From Symbiodinium natans (Eukaryota > Sar > Dinophyceae > Suessiales > Symbiodiniaceae): a stretch of DNA of 64,000 bases. The translations under genes and the position numbers were made by a program. Numbering within the stretch: position 1 is the stretch's first letter; every line of letters starts with the position of its first letter. The DNA is taken from the NCBI GenBank assembly GCA_905221605.1, contig CAJNDS010002226.1, positions 454,501-518,500 of the forward strand, written 5' to 3'. Below the pieces are notes generated by a model that saw only the letters and a program-made list of their open reading frames with translations, was not told where the DNA came from and made no database searches. Of this stretch, positions 1-10,573 are shown piece by piece.

Positions 1-192
1 TTAGGGTGGAGGACCCTAGGCACAAATCCCAGGCCCCTCAACAATTTGAAATAACTGCCCAGTGGGAACCCGTAGAGTAGGTCGCCCCAGAGAGCAATGG
101 CTCCACCAACCTAATGCTCTTATACCTACGGCGCGAACAGGCAGTGAAAACTGCACCGGGTCTTTTTGGCAGGCGGCAGGAGTCCGAATCAC

Positions 193-2006
193 TTAGGATA
201 ACGTCTCTCCTTTGTACTTCAGCTGCATTGAGCGCATGGTATTGCACAAGATGACACCCCCAAAGCCTAAAGGCCCCAAACCCTAAACCCTAAACCCTCA
301 ACCCTCAACCCTCAGCCCTCAACCCTCAACCCTAAACCCTAAACCAAAGCCTAAAAGCCCGAAACCCTGAGCCCTTGAAGGAGGACCATCCGGCCTGTAG
401 AGCGAGGTTGCGGATGGCTGGAGGGCTGTCCTGGTGCAGGGTTCAGGGGGTTTTGAGGGTTTGGGGTTTAGGGTTTGGGGGTTTAGGGTTTGGGTTTAGG
501 GTTTGGGGTTTAGGGTTTGGGGTTTAGGGTTTGGGGTTTAGGGTTTGGGGTTTAGGATTTGGGGTTTGGGGTTTAGGGTTTGGGGTTTAGGGTTTAGGGT
601 TTGGGGTGTAGGAATTAGGGTTGAAGTGTCGGGCTGTAGGACTTGCAGGCAGTGCCCACGATCCTTAGTCTGCAGATCGAGCGGCCGTGAACCTGAAGAC
701 CTTTCCCGGGGTTAGTTGGAAGTAGAGTCATAAATACCACATCAGGGCTACCCTAAACCCTAACCCCTAAACCCTAAACCCTAAACCCTAAACCCCAAAC
801 CCTAAACCCTAAACCCTAAACCCTAAACCCATGCCCCTTAGGGCTCAGGGTGTAATTCGGCAAGAAACTGCCCATGAGCGCCCTTCAAATATGGCGGAAG
901 GCTAACGTCCCCATGGGACGTGGCTGCCTTTCCTTCGAGTGAACTGTAGCAATGATCGGGTCACGACATCCAGAAAACAAACAGCTAACCTGCCACTAGA
1001 AGATGGCGACATTTAAGGCTTGGTATGAGCGGCTATATTCATCTGCAAGTTTGCAACCATGCTAATGAGAATAGTGGTGATGATGTCAATGAACGCGACA
1101 ATCGTAATATGACAAATCGCCGTGATCGTGATCATACTAACCTCAGCAATGATTTCAATAATAGGACGAGTGAGACTACTAGAAAAAAGTAAAAACACAA
1201 CAACGACCATATGGCAGCCATACGTATAACCATGATCGGAACACGATCAACAACGACACTAACCACCATGACAATAACCCTAATGATGAAACAATGTGAA
1301 TACTGGCCATCAGAATCGAAAGCATCATAATCGCATCTAACACTACCAAGAATTATTTTTAGAACAACAATCATGGTTAGAAGTGTTCGACCGAATCTTT
1401 TGCAACATCGTGGCTCCTGGGTCCGAATGTGCAAAAACAACTCCCCCCCCCCCCAAGTCTTGCTGAGAGCACCCGTGACTCCTGAACTCCCTAGCCCATG
1501 CTTGTGCTGACTGGCTTAGAGTTTTGGGGTTTTGGGTTTGGGGGTTTAGGGTTTGGGGGTTTAGGGTTTAGGGCTAGGGCTTAGGGCTTGTTGAACTCCT
1601 AAACCCTGAGAAGTGTCTCTTTGACCTTCTGGCACACTTGCAACCCGGAGAAAGAGTCCGAGTGGATCTTCAGGAGGAAGTCGTAGTTGATGCCCTTCTG
1701 CCTTAGGCGTAGCACCCTAAACCAGGGCACTGGAGTGGATTTTGAAGCCTCTGGCTTTGGGGGCTCAGGTGCTGCGAGGAGCTTACAGTTGGGCATGTAG
1801 ACTTCTCGCTGACAAGACCCCGCAAAACAAAAAGGACGCAAGACCCTTAAAACCCTCAAGACCTTAAACAGCCTAAACCTCTAACACCTTGAACAAGACC
1901 TCCGCAAGAAACAGAACTAGCAGATCCTGCAGATCATGGTGGCAGACCCCCAACCCCAAACACCCAAAACCCTCGAAAAACACCAGAAAAAAAAAAAAAA
2001 AAAAAA

Positions 2007-2042
<36 letters not shown>

Positions 2043-3060
2043 CTGGCCTTTGCAGAGCCAAGGGGCTGGGTGTAGTAGAGCTGCGAGGCAAAGTGCCCCA
2101 TGTCCATGCCTTTCGACGTCGACTTGCTCCTGGGCTTCTGAGGGCTTCTGAGGGCTTCTGAGGGCTTCTGAGGGCTTCTGAGGGCTTCTGAGGGCTTCTG
2201 AGGGCTTCAAGGGCTTTAAGGGCCTTAAAGGGGTTTAAGGGCTTTAAGGGCTTTAAAGGGGTTTAAGGGCTTTAAGGGCTTCTGAGGGCTTCTGAGGGCT
2301 TCAAGGGCTTTAAGGCCTTTAAAGGGGTTTTGAAGGGACTTTTGGGGCTTCAAGTGCTTTAAGGGCTTCAAGGGGCTTGACATGGAGTTCTTAAGGCTTT
2401 AAGGGCTTTCATGGCTATAAGGGCTTTCGGGGCTTTCGGGGCCTAGGGGCAGTTGAAGGGGCCAGTCGAGTAGCAGGGATAGGTAGGCCTGTTGTATGCG
2501 GACGTCTCCAGTGAACCCATGAACCACCAAGCGCAGGGCTTTTGAACGACAGGGCAGGTGGGGCTTTGGGGTTCGGGGCAGTTGCGGAGGGTGGGGTTGA
2601 GGGTTTGGGGTTTGGGGTTTAGGGTTTAGGGTTTCGGGTTTAGGGTGCACGAACCCTTGGCCCTGCCGAGTGCCTCTGAAGCTCCAAGCCTTTCTTTACG
2701 GACTCGGGAAACTCAAACCCTAAACCCTAAGCCCTAAACCCTAAGCCCTAAAACAAAGCGAACGCCCTGGGCCTTTACGAATGACCTGCACCTGCTTGCT
2801 GGGGATTCCAAGGGGGGCTTGGGGATTACTGTAGAGGTTTGGAGCCTCAACCCTCAGCATCATGGGTACTTGTGAGTAGGGCCAGAAGTATGTGAAGAGA
2901 TAAGGTTGGAAGATGGATTTCCTTACTTTTGAACCCTAAACCCTAAACCCCAAACCCCAAACCCTAAACCCTCCACCCTCCACCCCATAACCTCCTCAAG
3001 CCCAAACCCACCCTCACTTGGCAAAGAAGCAGAACCAGGTTCACGAAGCCGTGCTTTCCC
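193..3060 (-). CDS. Multi-exon gene split by telomere-type introns, unrecognised
   Basis: A run of short exon-like segments on the minus strand. The first are phase-compatible: 3018-3060 (AG|G acceptor, GTGAGG donor, ...GFVNLVLLLCQ), 2852-2921 (AAG|G acceptor, EIHLPTLSLHILLALL...), about 2757-2806, 2651-2711 (FPESVKKGLELQRHSAG) and about 2444-2538 (LRLVVHGFTGDVRIQQAYL). Further candidates lie at about 2045-2130, 1880-1945, 1610-1805 (contains VPWFRVLRLRQKGINYDFLL), 850-955, 612-735 and 375-460. A last one ends in a stop at 193-195 (CNTMRSMQLKYKGETLS). The first joined exons look like a helical-repeat protein, but I cannot name a family. The introns hold TTTAGGG or CCCTAAA copies. Frames are secure only where phases match; one neighbour read equally well in another frame until phase was applied. 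The true start is probably upstream of 3060. Confidence 0.5.
440..612. repeat. TTTAGGG-type array, degenerate
   Basis: GGGTTTA units mixed with GGGGTTTA and GGGGTTT variants. The block lies between two exon-like segments of the minus-strand gene and would be intronic there. A CCCTAAA block in the opposite orientation follows at about 748-830. Confidence 0.9.
960..1440. other. AT-rich, triplet-like low-complexity stretch
   Basis: The sequence is rich in ATC, ATG and AAC triplets (decayed trinucleotide repeat) and ends in a C10 run near 1441. Two minus-strand ORFs here are hydrophobic and biased, as expected of translated low-complexity DNA. I see no convincing gene; it may be a long intron of the minus-strand gene. 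Confidence 0.5.
1982..2300. repeat. Poly(A) tract and AGGGCTTCTG decamer array
   Basis: A run of about 50 A with two interruptions (1986-2037) is followed, after an exon-like segment, by about eight tandem copies of AGGGCTTCTG (about 2141-2210). These grade into AGGGCTTTA variants up to about 2400. Short ORFs through both are repeat translations. Confidence 0.85.
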
Positions 3061-3078
3061 CTGGGGGGGGGGGGGGGT

Positions 3079-3230
3079 TTAGGGTTTAGGGTTTAGGGTC
3101 TAGGGTTTAGGGTTTAGGGTTCAGGGTTCAGGGTTCAGGGTTCAGGGTTCAGGGTTCAGGGTTCAGGGTTCAGGGTTCAGGGTTCAGGGTTCAGGGTTTA
3201 GGGTTTAGGGTTTAGAGTTTCGGGTTTAGG
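3079..3230. repeat. TTTAGGG/TTCAGGG array
   Basis: Perfect TTTAGGG units flank a homogenised block of TTCAGGG units, a single-base variant that has spread to about twelve neighbouring units. It directly precedes the dispersed repeat starting at 3231, as the array at 40725-40869 precedes the second copy. Confidence 0.92.
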
Positions 3231-5254
3231 GTGTGTCAGGGGAGGGCGCGCGCTCGGGTGTGAAACACCCCGGGCCGCGCGCTCGCGTTGCCCGTCAACC
3301 CACCCCGGCCACCCAAACTATACTCTATTAGGGTTTAGGGTTTATGGAATTTACTTTCTTGTGCTCTGATGCTTGCTTTGATGTTTTTAAAATTGCGCGA
3401 TTAGGGTTTAAGCTGGGGTTGGGGGTAGCCTCGGCCCTTTTCGGGCCTTCGGCGTGTCAGGGCCCGTAGAGGCCCTTATTTATTTGAAGGTCAGGGAACC
3501 CTTTGTGTCTGCTCCTGGATTCCCCTTCTTTAAGGGCCTCAATTAAGCATCGATTTCACTATCAAAAAATCTCATTTTTCATTGCGGGTACGGGCATCCT
3601 GGGGTCCCCCTTCTTTTAGGGGGCCTTTTGAAGCCTTTTGAAGCATTTTGGTGGCTCTTGGGGTCGCTCGGGGCCTTGTTCGGACCTTCGGCGTGTCAGA
3701 GGTTTTATTCATTTAAAGGTCAGGGAACCTATTCATGAGTTTTTCGCCAATGAGTATTTCAATCGCTAGGGTTTAAGCTCGGGTTCGGGGTAGCCTCGGC
3801 CCTTTTCGGGCCTTCGGCACGTTAGGGCCCGTAGAGGCCCTTATTTACTTGAAGGCCTTCGCAGGGTTTTGCGGTGTTAGGGTTTAAGCTGGGGTTCGGG
3901 GTAGCCTCGGCCCTTTTCGGGCCTTCGGCACGTTAGGGCCCGTAGAGGCCCTTATTTACTTTGGGGTCCTCGGTCCTTTTCGGGCCTTCGGCACGTCAGG
4001 GCCCGTAGAGGTCCTTGCTGATTTGGGGGGAGCCTCGATTTCAGTACTAAAAAAAAGCAGTTTTCATTGCGGGCAGGGGTGCCTAAAACCATCGTTTTCA
4101 ATATTGAAAAATCGCATTTTTCATTGTGGGCACGGACAAATCCTGTGGTCCCCCTTCTTTTATTTTAGTGGGCCTTTTGAAGCTTTTGAAGCCTTTTGGT
4201 GGCTCTTGGCGCCTCTTAAAAGCTGGGTGCGCGATTGGAGTTCCGGCAAGGGCCCTTGGCCCGTGCCCTTCACCCGGTGGGGCGGGCCGCCCGCCCTGGT
4301 TCAGAGCCTCGCTCTTGGTGTGGGCGGGCCACCCTTGGAGGGCCGCCCTTGGGAGGCCCGGTTGTGGGGGGCCCTGGCCCTTGGCCTGGGGGGCCCCTGG
4401 CTCGGGGCGCCCTGGCCCGGCTGCCTGCGGGTCTGAGCCGGAATGGCCGGGAAGCCCTTGGCCCGGGGGGGCCCCTGGCCTGGGGGGCTTGGCCCGGGGG
4501 CCCTTGGCCCGGGGGGCCCTTGGCCCGGGGGGCCCTTGGCCCGGGGGGCCCTTGGCCCGGGGCCGAACCTTGGCCCGGGGGGCCCTTGGCCCGGGGGTCC
4601 CTTGGTCCGGGGCCCTTGGCCCCCTTGGAGAATGGCTCCATCTCGCGCCGAAGCATGTATGCACGCCAACGCTGGCCGGGAGGGCTCACAGCAGCTTGGC
4701 CGGGGGGCCCTTGGCCCTTGGCCCGGAAGGGCTTTGGCCCGGGGGGCCCTTGGCCCGGGGGGCCCTTGGCCCGGGGGGCCCTTGGCCCGGGGGGCCCTTG
4801 GCCCGGGGGGGGCCCTTGGCCCGGGGGGGGCCCTTGGCCCGAGGGGGGCCCTTGGCCCGGGGGCCTCTTGGCCCGAAAGCTCTGGGTGCTTGGCCCGGGG
4901 GCCCTTGGTTCGGGCCCTTGGCCCGGGGGGCCTTGGCCCGGGGGGCCCTTGGCCCGGGGGGCCCTTGGCCCGCGAGGCCCTTGGCCCGGGAGGCCCTTCC
5001 CGGGAGAGGGCGCAAAATCCATCCAAAAGCCCAAAATCACGAAATTGAGCAACCAGCCTGCCTGGACCCCCTCGCCAGCCTCCTGGTCCAGGAATCCAGC
5101 CACCAGGGGCCAGGGGGCCCCCGGGGGGGCGGCCGGCAAACCCTGAACCCAAAACCCTGAACCGACCTCCAGAGGCCAAGGTTTACGATTTGGGGTTATA
5201 CTTTAGCTACGCTAAAGGTGGTCTGGGTGCCGGCCATCCCTTAGCCGAGTACTG
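3231..5254 (+). mobile_element. Dispersed repeat, copy A (long form)
   Basis: The first 110 bases (GTGTGTCAGGGGAGGGCGCG...) and the last 90 bases (ending in a CGGCCATCCCTTAGCCGAGTACTG-like end) match the block at 40870-42119. The interior has several diverged copies of a unit with the words CTTTTCGGGCCTTCGGC and CCCGTAGAGGCCCTTATTT. It also carries the word TTTCAGTACTAAAAAA near 4035, which recurs near 6890. Copy A is about 770 bp longer than copy B because a GC minisatellite has grown inside it. There is no transposase-like ORF and no clear terminal inverted repeat, so the transposition mechanism is unknown. Confidence 0.75.
4440..4995. repeat. GC minisatellite, CCTTGGCCCGGGGGG units
   Basis: Tandem units of about 16-20 bases built on CCCTTGGCCCGGGGGG. 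Long ORFs are open in several frames on both strands here (up to 344 codons), but they translate only to Gly-Pro-Ala-Arg-Leu repeats and are artefacts of stop-free GC repeats. Confidence 0.92.
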
Positions 5255-5491
5255 ACGTTGTCGTAAAAAAGGCCGATGTCCGTTGGCCTGTCCATGACAG
5301 ACGGTGAGGCTTAACCCTCACCTTTCCGTTTCTCTTTTCGCTTGGGCGCTCGGGCTGTAAGGCCCTCGGCCGAGCGTTCGGGGTCTGTCGCTCGACGGAA
5401 GCGACCCCTCACTTAGTTTAGGGTTTAGGGTTTGCTAAGGGTTTAGGGTTTAGGGTTTAGGGTTTAGGGTTTAGGGTTTAGGGTTTAGGGT

Positions 5492-5523
<32 letters not shown>

Positions 5524-5588
5524 GGTTTAGGGTTTAGGGTTTAGGGTTTAGGGTTTAGGGTTTAGGGTTTAGGGTTTAGGGTTTAGGG
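5255..5588. repeat. Unassigned 160 bp then TTTAGGG array
   Basis: Positions 5255-5416 hold unique sequence with a GGCCCTCGGCCGAGCGTTCGG palindromic word and no convincing ORF. From 5418 to 5588 there are about 24 TTTAGGG units with a central block of five TTGAGGG variants. The array ends at the TTAA that flanks the inverted-repeat element. Confidence 0.85.
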
Positions 5589-5592
5589 TTAA

Positions 5593-6598
5593 GAGAATCT
5601 TGCCGAGCCACAGACTGGAATTCCAGAAATATTTAATTAGTCATTTTTCCTTCATTCCGTCTTCATTATGTTTATCATTTCCAACTTTCTGGTCATTCTG
5701 CACTATCGCTTTTTTATCATTTTTTTTTATCATTTTTTGTCATTTTTTATCATTTTTTTTTCATTTTGCGGGAGCTGCCCGAGGGTCCCGGGCCTCCCGG
5801 AAGCTCTCCGGAGGCTCCGCGGACGCCAAAACGCGAAGCCTTTTCATTTTTTATCATTTTTTTATCATTTTTTTGTCATTTTTTATCATTTTTTTTTCAT
5901 TTTGCGGAGCTGCCCGAGGGTCCCGGGCCTCCCGGAAGCTCTCCGGAGGCTCCGGAGACGCCAAAACGCGAAGTTTTTTTCATTTTTTTATCATTTGTTT
6001 ATCATTTTTTTATCATTTTTTTTGTCAATTTTTTATCATTTTTTTTTCATTTTGCGGGAGCTGCCCGAGGGTCCCGGGCCTCCCGGAAGCTCTCCGGAGG
6101 CTCCGGAGACGCCAAAACGCGAAGCCTTTTCATTTTTTATCATTTGTTTATCATTTTTTGTCATTTGTTTGTCATTTTTTTTTCATTTTGCGGGAGCTGC
6201 CCGAGGGTCCCGGGCCTCCCGGAAGCTCTCCGGAGGCTCCGGAGACGCCAAAACGCGAAGTTTTTTTCATTTTTTTATCATTTGTTTATCATTTTTTATC
6301 ATTTTTTTGTCAATTGTTTATCATGTTTTTTCATTTTGCGGGAGCTGCCCGAGGGTCCCGGGCCTCCCGGAAGCTCTCCGGAGGCTCCGGAGACGCCAAA
6401 ACGCGAAGCCTTTTCATTTTCTTATCGTTTTTTATCATTTTTTAAATTTTGACGGGAGCTACCCGGAACCCTCGGGCCCCAAATGCTAACAATATGAAAA
6501 AATGATAAAATAACGATAATGCACCAGGCTACCAGAACTACCCCAAAATGACAAATTAATTATTTTTCACGATCTCAGTCTGTGGCTGTAAGAACCTC
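5593..6598. mobile_element. TTAA-flanked inverted-repeat element, about 1.0 kb
   Basis: The ends are inverted copies: AGCCACAGACTG at 5606-5617 and CAGTCTGTGGCT at 6576-6587 are perfect. Outside them GAGAATCTTGCCG and its partner also match imperfectly. Inside, AT-rich stretches extend the similarity to about 45-60 bp. TTAA stands at 5589-5592 and at 6599-6602. That TTAA could be a target-site duplication, as in piggyBac-type elements, or a palindromic end; this is inference. No transposase ORF is present, so it would be non-autonomous. Both flanks are TTTAGGG repeats. Confidence 0.7.
5740..6440 (+). repeat. Five-copy tandem repeat inside the TTAA element
   Basis: Five copies of a 135-151 bp unit. 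Each has a 90-bp GC-rich core (starting TGCGGGAGCTGCCCGAGGG near 5767, 5902, 6053, 6190 and 6337) followed by a T-rich spacer of CATTTTTTATCATTT words with variable T-run length. The cores are nearly identical while the spacers vary. All three plus frames stay open through it, but the products are repeat translations. Confidence 0.88.
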
Positions 6599-6602
6599 TT
6601 AA

Positions 6603-7200
6603 GTTTAGGGTTCAGCATCTCAAGTTCGAGCATTTACTAGGCCAGCAGTGTGTGTAGGCAACGGAAAAAAACCCACCCACCCAGAGAATCCCAAAACATT
6701 AAGAAAATAAAAGAAGTTTACATTTCTTATCAGCAAGCCCTGTCCTCCAACCTCACTCTGTCATGCACCATCCCTCCCACGAACCATTTCATCGGCCCCC
6801 ATAGAGGGGTGGGACTTGAAATCCTGAAACGGGTGAAGGCTCGGTTTTGGTCAAAAATCCAGAAAACGAGAGACCACGCAGAGCCGTCGATTTCAGTACT
6901 AAAAAATCTCATTTTTACCTGGGACCCGGGCCGATCCTGGGGTCCCCCTCATTTGGGGTGTTTTTGGAGGCAAACTTTCCCTCTCAAGGGGGGGTCGGAG
7001 TTTGAGGCAAGGGGGGGTCTCAGAAGACTATTTTGCCTTTAAAAAGGAAAAATACAACCCCCCCTTGACCAAAACTAGGTGTGAAAAGGTCGCGGGGGCG
7101 GCCCTTCATCAGAATTGAGGGTTACAAACCCTGAAACACCCTGAAAAACATTGAAAACCATTAAAAAAAACACTGAAAAACTCTGAAAAACCTTGAAAAA
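6603..7200. other. Unassigned, with a fragment of the dispersed repeat
   Basis: Near 6885-6960 the words TTTCAGTACTAAAAAATCTC and GATCCTGGGGTCCCCC repeat motifs of the 3.2 and 40.9 kb elements (for example near 3551 and 3595), so a third, partial copy or shared module lies here. From 7130 to 7205 there is a decayed TGAAAAAC repeat. I see no gene. Confidence 0.5.
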
Positions 7201-7210
7201 CCTTGAAAAA

Positions 7211-8152
7211 GCCAAGGCCCGCGCGTGCGCGCGGGCCAGGACAAGGCCAGACCTTGAGTGCCCAACAGGGCCGGTCGATCTGGAAGGGCCAAAACCAAGG
7301 CCAAGGCCGCCCGCGCGCGGGCCAGGACAAGGCCAGACCCTTGAGTGCCCAACAGGGCCGGTCGATCTGGAAGGGCCAAAACCAAGGCCAAGGCCGCCCG
7401 CGCGCGGGCCAGGACAAGGCCAGACCCCCTTGAGTGCCCAACAGGGCCGGTCGATCTGGAAGGGCCAAAACCAAGGCCAAGGCCGCCCGCGCGCGGGCCA
7501 GGACAAGGCCAGACCCTTGAGTGCCCAACAGGGCCGGTCGATCCGGAAGGGCCAAAACCAAGGCCAAGCCGCCCGCGCGCACGGGCCAGGACAAGGCCAG
7601 CTTGAGTGCCCAACAGGGCCGGTCGATCTGGAAGGGCCAAAACCAAGGCCAAGGCCGCCTGTGCGCTGGCCAGGACAAGGCCAGACCCCCTTGAGTGCCC
7701 AACAGGGCCGGTCGATCTGGAAGGGCCAAAACCAAGGCCAAGGCCGCCCGCGTGTGGGCCAGGACAAGGCCAGACCCTTGAGTGCCCAACAGGGCCGGTC
7801 GATCTGGAAGGGCCAAAACCAAGGCCAAGGCCGCCCGCGCGCGGGCCAGGACAAGGCCAGACCCCCTTGAGTGCCCAACAGGGCCGGTCGATCTGGAAGG
7901 GCCAAAACCAAGGCCAAGGCCGCCCGCGCGCGGGCCAGGACAAGGCCAGACCCCCTTGAGTGCCCAACAGGGCCGGTCGATCCGGAAGGGCCAAAACCAA
8001 GGCCAAGGCCGCCCGCGCGCGCGGGCCAGGACAAGGCCAGACCCTTGAGTGCCCAACAGGGCCGGTCGATCTAGAAGGGCCAAAACCAAGGCCAAGGCCC
8101 GCGCGCGCGCGGGCCAGGACAAGGCCGGACCCTTGAGTGCCCAACAGGGCCC
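7211..8152 (+). repeat. 88-bp satellite, about eleven units
   Basis: Units of 86-91 bp each contain GAGTGCCCAACAGGGCCGGT, then CGATCTGGAAGGGCCAAAAC, CAAGGCCAAGGCC and a variable CGCGCGC block. The unit starts lie near 7253, 7339, 7429, 7515, 7602, 7689, 7778, 7866, 7955, 8042 and 8132. Length changes fall in the CG run and in the C run before TTGAGTG. Long ORFs on both strands (up to 337 codons) are by-products. Confidence 0.93.
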
Positions 8153-8196
8153 CTCGTTTTTTTGACTATAGGGTTTAAATATATATAGGTAAGAGA

Positions 8197-8262
8197 GGTT
8201 TAGGGTTTAGGGTTTAGGGTTTAGGGTTTAGGGTTTAGGGTTTAGGGTTTAGGGTTTAGGGT
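8197..8262. repeat. TTTAGGG array
   Basis: Nine near-perfect GGTTTAG units. From here to 8510 the segment reads in several frames without a clear exon. The tract at 8440-8508 is a degenerate GGGGTTTCGGGG/GGTTTTTG run. Confidence 0.9.
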
Positions 8263-8511
8263 TTCGGGGCTGAGCAGGGCTCCTTTTCTTAGCGCTTCAG
8301 GGTTGCAAGGTGATCGAAGCTTGAGGTTCAGGCCATGGGGGCTTAAGACCCGAGAGCCTCCTCCGAAACGTAAACACGAAGTCCTCGAACCCAGAACCCT
8401 GGAGCCCTCACCGAAAGAACTTACACCCACCTTCAGCGGTTTTGGGGGTTTCGGGGTCTTGGGGTTTTTGGGGTTTCGGGGTTCGGGGTTTCGGGGTTAG
8501 GGCAATGGCCC

Positions 8512-8608
8512 GAGCCTCATGTATCCCGAGAGCTGATGCATCACAGAGTGGGAAGGCGCCGCGGCCTGATCCACGCGCCGCATGAGCCACTAAAAATCGA
8601 GCCGTCAT
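8512..8608 (-). CDS. Candidate exon, unrecognised
   Basis: The minus frame from an ATG at 8608 reads MTARFLVAHAARGSGRGAFP and on to ...HEARAIA, running into CCCCGAAAC telomere-like sequence where a GC donor is possible. The plus strand is interrupted by a stop. It lies just downstream of the end of the next minus-strand gene and could be its own short gene or a further exon. Confidence 0.35.
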
Positions 8609-8701
8609 GGGGGTTCAGGGCTGTGAGGGTCTATTGCCTCAGTCGACATGCCAGACTACGGGCGCATAGGTTTAGAGTGTTTTAAGGGCTTTGTTCAGAG
8701 A

Positions 8702-9292
8702 TTGTGACAGAGCTCGGGTACGGCCTCCACGTAGTCGATGTGAATTCCGATGCCTCGGCTCACCACGCGACTGTGGGCGCTGCCCCGCGGCTACGAGGTC
8801 TAAGTCCCAGGTGAGGATTTAGGTTTTAGGGGCTTAGGGCTTCTAAAGACCGCCCTTTCCCGCTTCACCACAGCCACGCTCCCTTTTTTAGGGCCCCTCC
8901 GAACCCCCCCCCCCCCCGAGGCCACCCAAGGTTCCTAGAGGATAGCCACCAGGGCAAGCCTGAAGTTCAGACTCCAACAGATAGGGAACTCAGTCGTCCA
9001 GTAACCTGGGGGAATTCAGGGTTAGCCTTTTGGATTTTATAGGGATTAGAAGACCAACAAAAAGTTAAAGGTTACCTACTCTACTACTAGGGTTTAGGGT
9101 TTAGGGTTTAGGGTTTAGGGGCTAGGGGTTAGGGTTTAGGGTTGTGTTTATGACATTTGGTCCAGCGGCCTTGCCGCCTCAAGAGGGGCGCGGGGTGCCT
9201 AAACCCTGAACCCTAAACCCTAAACCCTAAACCCTAAACCCTAAACCCTAAACCCTAAACCCTAAGCCTAAACCCTAAGGGTGGGAGTCTTA

Positions 9293-9345
<53 letters not shown>

Positions 9346-10573
9346 CGGCTTGGGCTTTCAGATTTGGAGCCGGCCCCAAACCACCACTGAAAGAAGTGAA
9401 AGCGACCCGTTGCATCCCCTCGACCCCCGACCCTTCGACCCTTTGCGATTATTCTGCAGAACTGGTTTGCCTTCTGCGGCGAACTGCTTTAGGAAGCTAG
9501 GGTTTTGGACTAGCAGTTCAGGTTCAGGGGGCTTCGGTCTTCGGATCTGGGGGCTTAAGGATTACGAGTCTATACAGCTTATCACATCTGACCCCCAGCG
9601 CCCTGAGCCGAAGACAAGAACCTTAAGAAGCAATAGATCTGGCCGTGACACGGTCGTCCGAGGCTGCAAGGACGTTCGAGACACAGCTCTCCATCTCAGG
9701 CCAAACCTCGTGTCTGGGCTCTAGGGTGTAGGGCGGATAGGGCTTGTAGGGGTCCAGGTTTTCGGCGACGATGTCTGGTTTTGGATTGCAGCATCTGACG
9801 CCGTGCTTCGAGTTCTGGTTCTTGGGAAACCCTAACCCATAAACCCTAAACCCTAAACCCTACACTCGGGTCTAGGCAAACCCGTTCGCAAGAGGGCTTG
9901 TTTGCGACTCTGCGGCTTCACCGGTGCCCACTTGGACGAAGACTCCGATCTTTCCACTCAGGAAGGCGACGCGCTCCATGACAAGGCTTGGTGGCGTGAA
10001 CCTTGGTGAGTCCACCACGGGCTCGAGGGTTCAGGCCCTCAATTTTTCGCAAGTCCCGAAACGATTCTAACCCTGAAGGCCAAAGCCCCACACTTTTCCC
10101 CCAAACCCCAACTTGAAAGCCTCCCCCCCCCCCCAACCACCCCAACCTCCCACTCCCCAACCTCCCCCCCCCCCCTCGCAACCCAAACTCCCGCAGACCC
10201 TCCGTGCCAGCCAAAGGGACTTGTCCCCAGGATCTGCCTGGGTTTTGCACTTAGGGTTTAGGGTTTAGGATCTGCCTGGAATCGCGCGGGCTTTGGGAGA
10301 GAAAACTCGCAGAAAAATTATGCGACGCCACTAAATCCCCTGACCCCTTTCGCGCCTCCCGGAACCTCATAAATCTAACCTCATAAATCTGCAACACCTG
10401 TACAGCCTATACATCCTAGACACCTTCTTACCTTACAAAAAGACCCTACGAACCCAGAAGATCCCAACCCTAGGATTTAGGGTTCAGGGGGTAACACATC
10501 GCCTTGCCTGGGTCTGGTGACTTTGCACCACGCCAGCACCGGCGAGAAGGAGGAGGATGGCAAGCAGAGCCAT
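8702..10573 (-). CDS. Putative secreted or membrane-targeted protein, multi-exon
   Basis: Exon 1 (10503-10573) starts at an ATG and encodes MALLAILLLLAGAGVVQSHQ, a textbook signal-peptide core. It ends at a GC donor in phase 2. Exon 2 (9882-10001) begins at an AG|G acceptor in phase 2 and reads ...FTPPSLVMERVAFLSGKIGV..., so the join is in frame. The intron (10002-10502) contains TTTAGGG copies near 10246. Later exon-like segments, with frames less certain, are at about 9760-9830, 9640-9715 (WPEMESCVSNVLAASDD), 9430-9500, 8920-8985, 8840-8890 and 8702-8803 (VVSRGIGIHIDYVEAVPELC followed by a stop). The product is unknown. The leader and the first junction are the firm part. Confidence 0.55.
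9294..9341. repeat. (GA)n microsatellite
   Basis: About 24 AG dinucleotides following a CCCTAAA block (9198-9275). The plus ORF that runs through it to 9724 is mostly repeat at its start and is antisense to better minus-strand exons. Confidence 0.95.

Noticed and set aside
1-1000. Window start as a true chromosome end
   Set aside because: The arrays are short, mixed in orientation and recur throughout the window, with exon-like DNA between them, so they are interstitial.
2841-2925. A minus exon reading SIFQPYLFTYFWPYSQVPMM
   Set aside because: Looks like protein, but the frame with EIHLPTLSLHILLALL fits the upstream donor phase and an AG|G acceptor. Shows that composition alone can mislead here.
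4023-5179. ORFs up to 344 codons on both strands
   Set aside because: They are Gly/Pro/Ala/Arg repeats from the CCTTGGCCCGGGG minisatellite, open in many frames because the unit lacks A and T-rich stops.
5255-5416. Possible structured RNA gene (palindromic GC words)
   Set aside because: No tRNA, 5S or snRNA consensus elements could be recognised, and a short palindrome alone is not enough.
5600-6489. Three plus ORFs of 228-281 codons rich in Phe, Ser, His
   Set aside because: Translations of the tandem repeat inside the TTAA-flanked element; homopolymer T runs change frame between units.
7075-8144. Three overlapping minus ORFs of 319-337 codons and several plus ORFs
   Set aside because: Frame-shifted readings of the 88-bp satellite; the products are the same repeat in shifted register.
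7211-8152. CRISPR-like array (regular repeats with spacers)
   Set aside because: The whole 88-bp unit is conserved, with no unique spacers of fixed length and no cas genes; the context is eukaryotic.
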